Origin: Azohydromonas caseinilytica | Lineage (GTDB): Bacteria; Pseudomonadota; Gammaproteobacteria; Burkholderiales; Burkholderiaceae_C | Length of the DNA: 64,000 nucleotides | Assembly: GCF_012927045.1 (NCBI RefSeq) | Contig: NZ_JABBFW010000004.1 | Location: 186,001 to 250,000, forward strand | Direction of reading: 5' to 3' | Shown here: piece by piece, positions 36,645-45,903 of the stretch | Numbering within the stretch: the first letter of the stretch is position 1 | Layout of the letters: every line of letters starts with the position of its first letter | Position numbers and translations under genes: made by a program | The notes under the pieces: model-generated | Told to the model about the DNA's origin: nothing | Database searches by the model: none | The model's input: the letters and a program-made list of their open reading frames with translations, nothing else

Positions 36645-39600
36645 GCGCGCTCGCCCCGCAAGCACCGCCGCAGCGGCCCGAACACCGCCCGCGCGCTGCG
36701 CACGAACTCCGCGTCCAGCGGCTCCGTGCAGCCGCGCAGCGCCAGCCGGTACGCCGGGTCCGCCCCTTCGCCTTCCCACTGCGGGCCGCCGTACCAGGCC
36801 GCCTGCGCCTTGCTCATCAGCTCCTTGCCCTCGATGAAAGCCCAGGCCGCGCGCGGGAAGAAGTGCAGCGGACGCGTCAGCCCCTCGCGGTACAGGCGCA
36901 GCAGCCCGGCCAGCGTGCGCAGCGGCTGCTCCGCCTCGCCGAATTCGAACTGCCCGTCGCGTGCCTGCCAGCGCGTGCGCAGCGCCACGCCCTCCGGCCG
37001 GCTGGCGCACAGCCACAGCTGCAGCAGCCAGGCCTCGATGAAGTCCTGCGCCCCCGCGTCGCCATAGCGCCCGCGCAGCAGGCCCTCCGGGCGCAGGTCG
37101 GCGCAGGCGCCGGCCACGCTCCAGGCTTCGCCGTCCAGGTCGATCTCCAGCGTGCAGCTCCACGGCGGCAGGGGCTCCTCGCCACGCAACGCACCGGCGT
37201 AGCCCGACAGCGCCGTGAGCTCGCGCTGCAGCAGCAGCCGGCCCAGCCGCCCGGACGGGTACTCGGTGCCGGCCTGCGCCAGGCGCAGCAGCGCGGACTC
37301 GTCGCCGCCGCGCTCCAGCACCGGCAGCAGCCGCTGCGCCAGCGCCCGGCGCCCGGCGCGGTCCGGCAGGAAATCCTCGTCCTCGGCCAGCGCGGGCCCC
37401 GGGCGCGGCAACTCCAGCCCCAGGCGCTGCGACAGCAGGTAACGGCAGGGGTTGCGGAAGAAGCGGCTCAACTGCTCCAGCGTCACCTGGCGCTCTTCCT
37501 CACTCGGCGGCGTCAGCGGGGCGCTGAAGAAGGCACTGGCGGATTCCGCGGCCGGCGCGTCCTCGTCCGCCCCGTCCGGGGACGGCGCTGACACCAGGCC
37601 CGGCGGCACCGCCGGCCCGGTGAGCGCCCGCCGCAGCGCCCGCGCCATCTCGGCGTTGAAGCTGCGCTTGCGCGGGTCGGCCGCGGGATCGAAAGCCTCC
37701 AGCGAGAAGGGCTGCAGCGGGTGCTCCACCACCAGCCGCGCGCGCGCGGCGGCCAGCGCGGCCGGGGAGGCATCCGTGGCGATGGCGGGAACGAGCACGT
37801 CCAGCAGCTCGGCCACCAGCACCGAGGGCGGCAGCGGGGCGTTGTCGCGCACGCTGCGGCCCGTGTGGCTCAGCAGCAGGCGATCGCGCGCGGACAGCAG
37901 CAGGTCCAGGAACAGGTTCCTCTCATCCTGGCGGCGCTGCCGGTCGCCGCGGCGCGGCGCCAGCGCCATCAGGTCGAACTCGGCCGGGCGCTGCGGCGAG
38001 GGAAACACCCCGTCGTCCAACCCGAAGGCGCAGACCACGCGGAAGGGCAGGTTGCGCAGGCTGCCCATGGAGGTGAAGGTGAGCTGGCCCGTGGGCACGC
38101 CGCCGGGCGCGCCCGCGTCCAGCTGCGCCTGCAGCGCGTTGCGGATCAGCGGCAGCGACAGCGGCTGCTCCAGGCCAGCCGTCAGCAGCTGCTCGTGCAG
38201 CGCGGCCAGCGCCAGCTGCAGCTCGCGCCAGTCCTCCAGCTCCGCCGCGTCCGGGTCGATCAGCGCCTCGGCCGCATCGAGCAGGGCGCCGCGCCAGGCG
38301 TCCGGGGCCATCGGCCGCGACAGCCGCTCGTCCAGCCGGCGCAGCACGCTGGTGAAGCGCCAGAAGGTGCCCAGCGCCTGGGCGTCGCCGCCCTCGCCGT
38401 CGCCCGCGGGCAGGCGTTCGCCGAAGGGTTCACTGATCTCCGAAGGCAGGGCGTAGCCCAGGTACAGCCGGGTGAGGCCTTCGCCGAAGGAATGGCGGCC
38501 GCCGTCCAGGCCCCAGCGGATGGCCGCGTCGCCGAGCCAGGCCTGCACCTGCGCCAGCGCGGCGGCGTCGAGGTGGAAACGCCGGGCCACCGGCGGCTGC
38601 TGCAGCAGCTCGAACACGTTCAGCGCCGTGAAGCGCGAGCCCACCAGGGCCAGCGCCGACAGCAGCGCGCGCGCCGGCGCGTTGACGCCGCTGCGCGCGC
38701 GCCCGGTCAGGGTCCAGGGAATGAAGCGCTCGGCTGGCGCCGTGCCGAACACCGCCTCCACCAGTGGCGCGGCGGCGTTCAGGTCCGGCGTGACGACCAG
38801 GATGTCGCCCGGCTGCAAGGTGTCGTCCGCCGCGAACAGCGCCAGCAGCCGGTCGTGCAGCACCTCCAGCTCGCGCGTGCGCGAGTGGGCGACATGCAGC
38901 TCGATGCTGTGGTCGTCCGGTGCCAGGGCCACGCTGCCGGGATCGAGTTCGCGCATCTCCAGCACGGCATCCTGCAGCCGGCCCAGCAGGGTGGGCGCGC
39001 CGTGCGGGATGAAAGCGCTGTCGTCGATCTCGGCCTCGGTGGCGGCTTCGAGCAGCAGGTCCAGGTGCGCCTGGGTCTGGCGGCCCCAGGCGGCGAGCAG
39101 GCGCTGGCCGACCTCGTGGTAGAGCGCGCGGCCCTGCTGCTCCAGCCGGGCGATGCGGCGGCTGTCCACCACCTCGAACCAGTATTCGCGGCAGGGGTTG
39201 AGCACGTAGAGCCGCACGTCGATGCGCCGCGACAGCGCCTGCAGCACGCTGATGTAGACGGGGGCCACCGAAGGCAGCGCGAACACGTGCACGCACCGCG
39301 GCAGCCCGGCGGCGTGCAGGGCATCGTCGTCCAGCCGCTCCAGCGCGTGCAGCAAGGGCTCCACCGGGTGGCGGGCCGAGATGTCCAGCTCCTCGCGCAG
39401 CCGGCGCCACAGCGCCGCCTGCCAGGGCTCATCGGGCGCGTCGGCCTCGATGTCGGCCGGGCGGCCCTCGCTCCAGGCGGCGAGCCAGTCGCCGCGGTAC
39501 GTCAGGTACTGCTCGAACAGCGCGGCGCAGCGCTGCGCCAGCTCCCAGCGCATCAGCTCGTCGGCATGGTCCAGGTAACCCTGCAGCCGAGGCTGCGCGG

Positions 39601-39913
39601 CCACGAACTCGGCGTCGCCCAGCAGGCCGAACAGGCGCCAGGCCAGCACCGGCTCCGCGAAGGGGGCGAGCCCCGGCGCGCCCGGCAGCAGCCGCGCGGA
39701 TTGCGTCCACAGCCACTCGGCCAGGAAGCTGAAGGCGACGTTGGCGCACACGCCCTGGGCGCGCGCGACGGCCAGCGACAGCGTGCGGCGCACGGCGCTG
39801 CTGGGCACGACCACGTGCACGGGCTCGAAGACGCCGCCGGTGTCCGCCTCCAGGGCCTGGAGCAGGCTGTCCTGCAGGGCTTGGAAGCGGTTGGAAAAAC
39901 AGAGGCTCAACAT
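36641..39913 (-). CDS. recC: Exodeoxyribonuclease V gamma subunit RecC
   Basis: A 1090-residue RecC, the Chi-recognition subunit with degenerate helicase and nuclease folds. Characteristic pieces are SLCFSNRFQALQDSLLQAL at the N-terminus, VVVPSSAVRR, QGVCANVAFSFLAEWLW, GDILVVTPDLNAAAPLVEAV and FGLDDGVFPS. It begins the recC-recB unit, with 191 bp separating it from the divergent HEPN gene. Length is normal for the family. Confidence 0.95.
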
Positions 39914-40104
39914 CGGGTACTGCGGAGCGCGCCGTGCGGAGGGTGCGGCTCACCGGCCGGGCCGCTGGAAGAGAGGAAGGATCACACGCGCGCGCGAGGG
40001 CGGGAGGATAGCGGGGGGTGGAAGACCCGGGGCGGCATGAGTGCACGCGGGCGGCGCGGGTGCGGCGGCACAATCGCACGGCCACGCGCAGCAGGAGGAG
40101 TGCC

Positions 40105-40509
40105 ATGGAGCTGTACATCGAGCCGCTGGGACGATCCGCCGACCGGCTGGACGAGGCCTTGCGCCGCTGCCTGCTGGACCCGGGCGACCTGCTGATCCGC
40201 GACGGCCTGGTGCAGCGCTTCGAGCTGGGCTACGACCTGGCGCTCAAGGCCATCAGGCGCTGCCTGTCGCTGGCCTCCGACGACGCGGCCGCGGTGGCGG
40301 CGATGGACGCCGAGGCGCTGATCGGCCTGGCGCACCAGCAGCGCCTGGTCACGGCCGACTGGCCGGTGTGGCGCACCTGGCACGCCCTGCGTGCCCACAC
40401 CGGCCACGACAACGACGAGCCCATGGGCCCGGACGTGGTGGCGGCGGTGCCGCGCTTCCTGGACGAATTGCGGCGGCTGCAGAAAAGGCTGGGGGGGAGG
40501 ATTGTGTGA
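40105..40509 (+). CDS. HEPN-type protein (nucleotidyltransferase substrate-binding, HI0074-like)
   Basis: A 134-residue all-helical protein of the HI0074/HEPN family. The diagnostic segment LIRDGLVQRFELGYDLALKA lies at residues 30-49, and an RX4H pair (Arg96-His101, RAHTGH) matches the HEPN RNase motif. Such proteins form two-gene toxin-antitoxin modules with an MNT nucleotidyltransferase encoded directly downstream. Here the MNT gene is 2.9 kb away at 43436, beyond a T6SS fragment. AGGAGGAG lies four bases before the ATG. The last few codons (GGRIV) may be altered by the adjacent junction. Whether it is toxic is unknown. Confidence 0.78.
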   Translation: MELYIEPLGRSADRLDEALRRCLLDPGDLLIRDGLVQRFELGYDLALKAIRRCLSLASDDAAAVAAMDAEALIGLAHQQRLVTADWPVWRTWHALRAHTGHDNDEPMGPDVVAAVPRFLDELRRLQKRLGGRIV

Positions 40510-40530
40510 GGGGTAAAGATTGGGTTGTAT

Positions 40531-41097
40531 TCAACAAAACAACCTGACGTCACCAAGCTTCAAACTGTTTGAGGCCTGTCCTCGGATTGCCATTGGCAAT
40601 GCCTTGAATGCCCGCATGTCTCCGCCACGATCTAACCATTGCCAGCAATAGGCAATGCCAAGGAAATGGTTGCGTTGGTCGGGCTCCAGCACCTGGATCA
40701 GTGACTCCAGAATTCGGGTGTCGAAATACCGCAGCATGGCCGGCAGGCCGTCGGGTAGAAGCACGTCAAGGCGATATTTCAATCGCTGTGCAAGTGCTTC
40801 AAAAGCCAGGGAGGAATGCAAAAGCGTCAGGCTGGTGCTTTCGCCGCATGCCAGGTGGAGCCAACGCAGCCAGGCTTCTCGATTGATAGTATTCAAATCC
40901 AGAAGCAAGGGAGCCGCCTCGATGGCGGTTTCTTCCGTCGATCCGGAGAACAGGCTGGTCCAGCGAGTTTGTGGCTGCTCCCGTAAACGCTTGAGCAGGC
41001 CGGGTGCTCCGGCGTGATCCACCAAGGCATATAACCGACTGTCTGTCGGCGCACTGGCCGCGGATATCGCCTGAAGAAAAGCCTTGAATTCCATCAT
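40531..41097 (-). CDS. DUF4123 T6SS adaptor/chaperone, probably 3-prime truncated
   Basis: A 188-residue DUF4123 protein. Family features are RLYALVDHAGAPGLL, the acidic-hydrophobic APLLLDL, LLPDGLPAMLRYFDTRIL and FLGIAYCWQWLDR. DUF4123 adaptors bind a specific effector and its VgrG and are normally followed by that effector gene. Here no effector follows: the frame ends SLKLGDVRLFC close to the convergent HEPN gene, where related proteins usually continue for some residues. It starts 13 bases after the vgrG remnant, with GGGAGAG before ATGATG; the second ATG is also possible. Composition is visibly richer in A/T than the surroundings. Confidence 0.75.
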   Translation of the reverse strand: MMEFKAFLQAISAASAPTDSRLYALVDHAGAPGLLKRLREQPQTRWTSLFSGSTEETAIEAAPLLLDLNTINREAWLRWLHLACGESTSLTLLHSSLAFEALAQRLKYRLDVLLPDGLPAMLRYFDTRILESLIQVLEPDQRNHFLGIAYCWQWLDRGGDMRAFKALPMAIRGQASNSLKLGDVRLFC

Positions 41098-41110
41098 GCT
41101 GGCTCTCCCT

Positions 41111-43390
41111 TCAACGCAGCACGAACGGTGAACCACTGGCCCGGGCCTTGAGCAGGCATTCCACGCAAATCTGGCTCGGCAATACCGGCATGGGGTATTC
41201 GTGGCGAGCCGCCCCCAAAAACTGCTTCACCCCCGCCCGCACCGTCAACGTCCCCGGCGCAATGAAGTCCACGCTCCCGTTCTCGAACACCAGCGCCGCC
41301 CCACCGGCGGTGGAAACGACGATGCGCTTGGCGGCGGCCCAGTCGATGGGGCCGCGGGCGCTCTGGAAGGTGACGTCCTGCATCGCCGCGACCTGCAGGG
41401 TCCCGGACTGCGCCTGCAGCTCCAGGTCGCCGTTGCCGGCAATGAGGCTCAACCCCGTGCCCGCCGCCTCGCCGCCGGGCTCGATCGCGCCGCCCAGCAC
41501 GCCGATGGCCTGCCCGGCGTGGAGGCGGGCCGCGCCGCCGGCCACGACGTCCATGTCGGCGCCGCTGGCCAGGTGCACGTTCTCGCCGGCTGCCACCGCC
41601 ACGTCCTGCGCCGCAGTGATGGCGCAGCCCGCGCGCGCGCTCAGGCTCAGCGTCGGGGCGTTGCTCTGCGGCACGGTGTCCTCGCCGGCCTGCGTCTCTC
41701 CCGACTGGGCGTCGGCCAAGGCCTGCTCGAAGCCGCGCGTGCTGCCCATGCCGGCCGCCTGTGCCAGCCAGGCCGGGATCGGGGCCAAGTCCGGATCGGC
41801 CACGCTCGCGCCCGCCTTGAAGCTGCCCAGCAGCCCCGACAGCCCCACCGTCTGGTGCACCCGCGCCGCGCGGTGCAGCGCCTGCGCCAGCGCCTGGAAC
41901 TGCTTGCCCATCGCCAGCCCGGCCGCGTTCTCCTGCGCCGGCTCGGCCCAACTCGCGGCATAGGTGGAGAGCAGCAGCCCGCACGCGCCGCGGATCGCCG
42001 CGTAGGCGTCCGTCCGCGCCTCGAAGCCCAGGCCCCGGAAGCTGCCGCGGTGGTTGTCGGCCTGGTGGATGAGGTGGCCCAGGTTGAGCTGGCTGGCGTG
42101 CTGGGTGGTGGCGAATTGCAGCCGCTCCTGGCCCGGGGTGTCGTCGTGGACGAGCTGGTTGAAGCCCCGGCCGCCGAACTCCTTGCTCTTGTGGCCGGAC
42201 AGCGCCGCGGCATTGGCTTGGCCGCCATGCTCCACCAGGGTGGGACTGGCCCCATGCCAGGCCGGGCTGGCGCCGCCACCGCGGCGGTTGCCCTGGCCGG
42301 CGGGGCGGGCGTCGCTGCCGAGTTCGAACACGTTGAGCGTCGGCGGCCCGTCCGGGTCGGCCTTGCCGCCCGGGGTGGCCGGCACGCCGCCTTCGCCGCG
42401 GCCGTTGTAGAGGCTGCAGAGCACCACCGGGCGGTCGATGTCGCCCTCCAGCGCCTGTACCACCACCTCGTGGCCGATGCGCGGCGTCCACTGCGTGCCC
42501 ATGGCGCCCTGGCCGCCCGAGCCGGCCAGCGGCTGCAGCACGCGCACCCAGCAGCTCGACAGACTGGTGCCCTCGGCGTTGTCCGGGTCGCCCTGGAACT
42601 CGTAGCGGATGCGCACCCGGCCCAGCCGGTCGGTGTGCACCTCGTCGGCACCCCGGGGCTGCGTGCTGCCGTCCGGGCCGACCACGGTGGCCAGCAACAG
42701 CCCCGGCTCGGGCTTGGCAAACACCCGCGCGCCGTCGGCATCGAGCAGCAGGGGGCGCCAAGGCTTGTCCGCGCGGATGGCCTCGAAGCCGCACGCGTAG
42801 CCGCGCTGCGCCGCCAGCGCCAGTAGCTCGGGCTCGATGGCGTGCACCGGCAGCACCGGCTCGTCGCCCAGGCGGTCGATGAGGGTGCGGGCCAGCTTGG
42901 CGGGCAGGTTGTTGAGGCCCACATGCCGCACCCGCGTGAGCAGGAAGCGCGCGTCGCGCAGCGGCTCGCCGCTGTCGATGTCCTCCACGGCATCGGCCAG
43001 CCGGATCGTCGTGCCGGCCGCAAAGCTGCGGATGGAGCCCTGGCCGACCCAGCCCGACTGGCGCGCCTCAATGGCCTCCAGCGCCAGGCGCAGCGTGCGC
43101 CGCGCGTGCTCGGGGCTGGCGAAGGGACCGGCGCCGGGGCCGTCGTCGCTCTCGATGTTCGGGGCCTGCGGGCCGCCGAAGCGTCCGCGCGTGGGCAGGC
43201 TCGCGCCCACGCTGCGGCCGAACTCCTCGCCGTAGCTCAGCGTGGTCAATGAGCCCACCGAGGCGCGGCACCAGCCGTCAAAAGCCTGCAGCGTGTCCGC
43301 GGCCTCCTGCACGTCGCCGTGCTGGAAGGCCAGCGGTTCGCGGGCGGAGGTCATGTCCTCGGGGCCGCCGCGGCTGTCGGCAAACAGCAT
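41111..43390 (-). pseudogene. 5-prime-truncated vgrG remnant
   Basis: About 760 codons of a VgrG of a different type from the one at 12969-15710. It keeps the end of the gp27-like part (LNNLPAKLARTLIDRLGDEP), the gp5 OB fold (DRLGRVRIRYEFQGDPDN; SSCWVRVLQPLAGSGGQG; RIGHEVVVQALEGDIDRPVV) and the DUF2345 beta-helix, ending SGSPFVLR. The first roughly 230-280 residues are missing: VgrG-like coding begins near MLFADSRGG and the strand opposite then becomes the tail and start of the MNT operon. No promoter or ribosome-binding site is visible at the cut end. It is followed by the DUF4123 gene, the standard vgrG-adaptor order. Confidence 0.8.
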
Positions 43391-43439
43391 GGACGAGGCC
43401 CGCCACCTGCTGCAGCGGCTGACGGAGCGCATCGGATGA
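43388..43439 (+). pseudogene. C-terminal scrap of a gene upstream of MNT (probably HEPN)
   Basis: Sixteen codons, MDEARHLLQRLTERIG, end in a TGA that overlaps the MNT start (ATGA). Such overlap is typical of HEPN-MNT operons, and the peptide resembles the C-terminal helix of HI0074-like proteins (compare FLDELRRLQKRLGG in the gene at 40105). Upstream the frame runs into antisense of vgrG, so the rest of the gene is gone. The ATG itself is probably chance. Assignment to HEPN is inference. Confidence 0.5.
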
Positions 43440-43768
43440 AAGCGGACGTATCGCCCCTGCCGGCGCTGGCGCTGGGGCCGGCGGAATGGGACATCGTGCG
43501 CGCGATCCTGGCGCGCCTGGTGCCCGATCGCCCGGTATGGGCCTTCGGCTCGCGCGCCACGGGCCGCTGCAAGCCCTGGTCGGACCTGGACCTGGCCGTG
43601 GGCGGCACGCAGCGCCTGCCGTCCGCGCTGCATGCCGAGTTGTGCGAGGCCTTCGCGGAATCGGACCTGCCCTTCAAGGTCGATGTGCTGGATTGGTCCA
43701 GCGCCGACGCGTCCTTCAAGGCACTGGTCGGCCCGCAGCGGGTACTGGTACAGGGCGGGCGGGCCTGA
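43436..43768 (+). CDS. MNT-type nucleotidyltransferase domain protein
   Basis: A 110-residue minimal nucleotidyltransferase. The active-site pattern GSX10DXD is intact: GSRATG starts at residue 38 and DLDL has Asp50 and Asp52, with a third carboxylate likely Asp83 in KVDVLD. MNT proteins inactivate partner HEPN toxins by transferring AMP groups. Its normal partner gene should directly precede it; here only a 16-codon tail remains there, while a full HEPN gene stands 2.9 kb upstream on the same strand. The ATG overlaps the stop of the upstream scrap. Confidence 0.82.
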   Translation: MKADVSPLPALALGPAEWDIVRAILARLVPDRPVWAFGSRATGRCKPWSDLDLAVGGTQRLPSALHAELCEAFAESDLPFKVDVLDWSSADASFKALVGPQRVLVQGGRA

Positions 43769-43794
43769 ATCAGTGACCGGCCCGCGCGCTGCCC

Positions 43795-44208
43795 TCAACG
43801 CATCGCCGCCGCCCCCGAGGGCCCGCCAGCGTCGCCATACCCACGCCGGTAACCGTTGCCGCCGCTGAGCACCAGCTCGCCCCGGGAGACGGCATCGGCC
43901 AGTTCGGCCTTCACCTGCGCGCGCGTCTTGCCGCCCGGCCCGCCCAGCGGCCCCGGGCCCGACTCGCTCCAGATGTGGTCGTAGGGCCGCGCCAGCGGCG
44001 GCACGCCGCCGTTGGACACCTCGCCGCGCGCCACGGCCTCGGCCAGCTCGGCGCGCACCTGCGCGCGCGTCTTGCCCATGGCGCCGTCGGAAAAGCTCGG
44101 CGGGCCCGACTCGCGCAGGTACACCGAGGCCTCGGCAGCCTGCACGTTGAAAGACAGCAGCGCCGCCGATGCCGCGGCCAGGACGGTGGTGATCAGGGTG
44201 GCTTTCAT
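43795..44208 (-). CDS. DUF4148 secreted protein
   Basis: A 137-residue exported protein of the DUF4148 family, common in Burkholderiales and of unknown function. A signal peptide (MKATLITTVLAAASAALLSF, cleavage near VQAAEA) precedes two copies of the family motif GKTRAQVRAELAEAVARGE and GKTRAQVKAELADAVSRGE, around residues 45 and 95. The C-terminus is glycine-rich. AAAGG lies before the ATG. It is convergent with the MNT gene and divergent from trkA. Confidence 0.85.
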   Translation of the reverse strand: MKATLITTVLAAASAALLSFNVQAAEASVYLRESGPPSFSDGAMGKTRAQVRAELAEAVARGEVSNGGVPPLARPYDHIWSESGPGPLGGPGGKTRAQVKAELADAVSRGELVLSGGNGYRRGYGDAGGPSGAAAMR

Positions 44209-44405
44209 GACGAACCTTTCACGGGGTGACCAGAGGGGTCCAGCGCCGCGGCGGGAGGGTTCAGGGCCGGGGCTGGTGCAGACAACTCTGGTCGCCACGT
44301 TTCACGCCGCCTTCAAGGAAAGCTCACGTTTCGGTCACCGCTTGCAGCCGCCCTGCCGGCGCGATGCTTGCCGTGTCCAGGGCCCCGCATGAAGATGCCG
44401 CCGCC

Positions 44406-45890
44406 ATGAACATCGTCATCCTTGGAGCCGGCCGCGTGGGCGAGAGCGTGGCCGAGAGCCTGGCCTCGGAAGCCAACGACATCACCGTCATCGACACCGA
44501 TCCGGCCCGGCTGTCGCAGCTGCAGGACCGGCTCGACCTCAAGGGCGTGGCGGGCAACGGCATCCAGCCCTCGGTGCTGCGCGACGCGGGCATCGCCGAC
44601 GCCGACCTCTTCATCGCCTGCGCCCAGCTCGACGAGACCAACCTCGTGGCCTGCAAGCTGGCGCACCAGCTCTTCAACGTGCCCACCACCATCGCGCGGC
44701 TGCGCAGCCCGGAGTTCCAGGAGGGCACGCCGCTGACCACCGAGCGCGAGGGCTTCGGCGTGGACCGCGTCATCTGCCCCGAGGAGTCGGTGATGCGCTC
44801 GATCTGGCAGCTCATCCGCTACCCCGAGGCGTTGCAGGTGCTGGAGCTGGCGCAGGGGCGCTTGAGCCTGGTGGCGGTGCGCGCCGTGGCCGGCGGCCCG
44901 CTGGTGCGGCACCGGCTCGACGAGATCCCGCAGCTCGTGCCCGGCGCCGACATGCGCATCGTCGCCATCTACCGCCAGGACAAGCCCGTCGCCGACGTCT
45001 GCGGCAGCACCCGCATCGAGCCCGGCGACGAGGTGTTCGTGCTCAGCGCCACCGAGCACCTGCGCCGCGTGCTGGGCGCGCTGCGCGAGCGCGACCGCCC
45101 GGTGCGGCGCGTCATGATCGCCGGCGGTGGGCGCGTGGGGCTGCGGCTGGCGCGGCAGCTGCGCGGCGAGGTGAACGTGAAGATCGTGGAGATGAGCCGC
45201 TCGCGCTGCGACTACCTCGCCACGCAGCTGCCGGGCGACGTGCTCGTCCTCAACGGCGACTCCACCGACGAGGAGCTCATGGGCGACGAGAACGTGCAGG
45301 ACATGGACCTGTTCCTGGCCCTGACCAGCGACGACGAGGACAACATCATGGCCTGCCTGCTGGCCAAGCGGATGGGCGCGCGCCACGTGCTGGCGCTCAT
45401 CAACCGCAAGGCTTACGCCGACCTGGTGCAGGGCACCACCATCGACATCGCGCTCTCGCCCGCCCAGGCCGTCATCGGCGAGCTGCTGGCGCATGTGCGC
45501 TGGGGCAACGTCGAGGCGGTGCACTCGCTGCGCCACGGCACGGCCGAGGTGCTGGAGGCAGTGGTCAGCGGCGACGAGGCCACCAGCAAGCTCGTGGGCC
45601 GGCGCATCGAGCAGATCCCGCTGCCCGAAGGGGCGCAGATCGGCGCCATCGTGCGCGGCCTGCCCGAGCGCGGCGAGGCCGTCACGACCCGGCGCGAGCG
45701 GCGCGGGCGCGGCGACGGGCTGGCGCTGCGCGAGCGGCGCGCCGCCGGCGACGTGTCGTCGGCCCAGATCGTCATCGCCCACCACGACACCCTGGTGCGC
45801 GCCGGCGACCACCTCATCGTCTTCCTGCCCAACAAGAAACAGGTGCGCCAGGTGCAGAAGCTGTTCCAGGTCTCGCCCATGTTCCTCTGA
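44406..45890 (+). CDS. trkA: Trk potassium uptake regulator TrkA
   Basis: A 494-residue cytoplasmic protein with two RCK modules. NAD-binding motifs GAGRVGES (7-14) and GGGRVGLR (about 238) open each half, each followed by an RCK_C domain. It gates the TrkH channel in response to NAD(H) and ATP. The second RCK_C has an Arg-rich insertion of about 30 residues (RRERRGRGDGLALRERRAAG) compared with the enterobacterial protein. trkH starts 13 bases downstream. The start at 44406 matches the family; the frame is open upstream. Confidence 0.94.
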   Translation: MNIVILGAGRVGESVAESLASEANDITVIDTDPARLSQLQDRLDLKGVAGNGIQPSVLRDAGIADADLFIACAQLDETNLVACKLAHQLFNVPTTIARLRSPEFQEGTPLTTEREGFGVDRVICPEESVMRSIWQLIRYPEALQVLELAQGRLSLVAVRAVAGGPLVRHRLDEIPQLVPGADMRIVAIYRQDKPVADVCGSTRIEPGDEVFVLSATEHLRRVLGALRERDRPVRRVMIAGGGRVGLRLARQLRGEVNVKIVEMSRSRCDYLATQLPGDVLVLNGDSTDEELMGDENVQDMDLFLALTSDDEDNIMACLLAKRMGARHVLALINRKAYADLVQGTTIDIALSPAQAVIGELLAHVRWGNVEAVHSLRHGTAEVLEAVVSGDEATSKLVGRRIEQIPLPEGAQIGAIVRGLPERGEAVTTRRERRGRGDGLALRERRAAGDVSSAQIVIAHHDTLVRAGDHLIVFLPNKKQVRQVQKLFQVSPMFL

Positions 45891-45903
45891 GCGCGAGGCC
45901 CGC

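Noticed and set aside
37721..40195. 824-codon ORF antisense to recC
   Set aside because: Antisense shadow; composition is typical of GC-rich complementary frames.
40510..43435. Insertion sequence or transposon between the HEPN and MNT genes
   Set aside because: No transposase, no terminal inverted repeats and no target-site duplication could be seen at the junctions.
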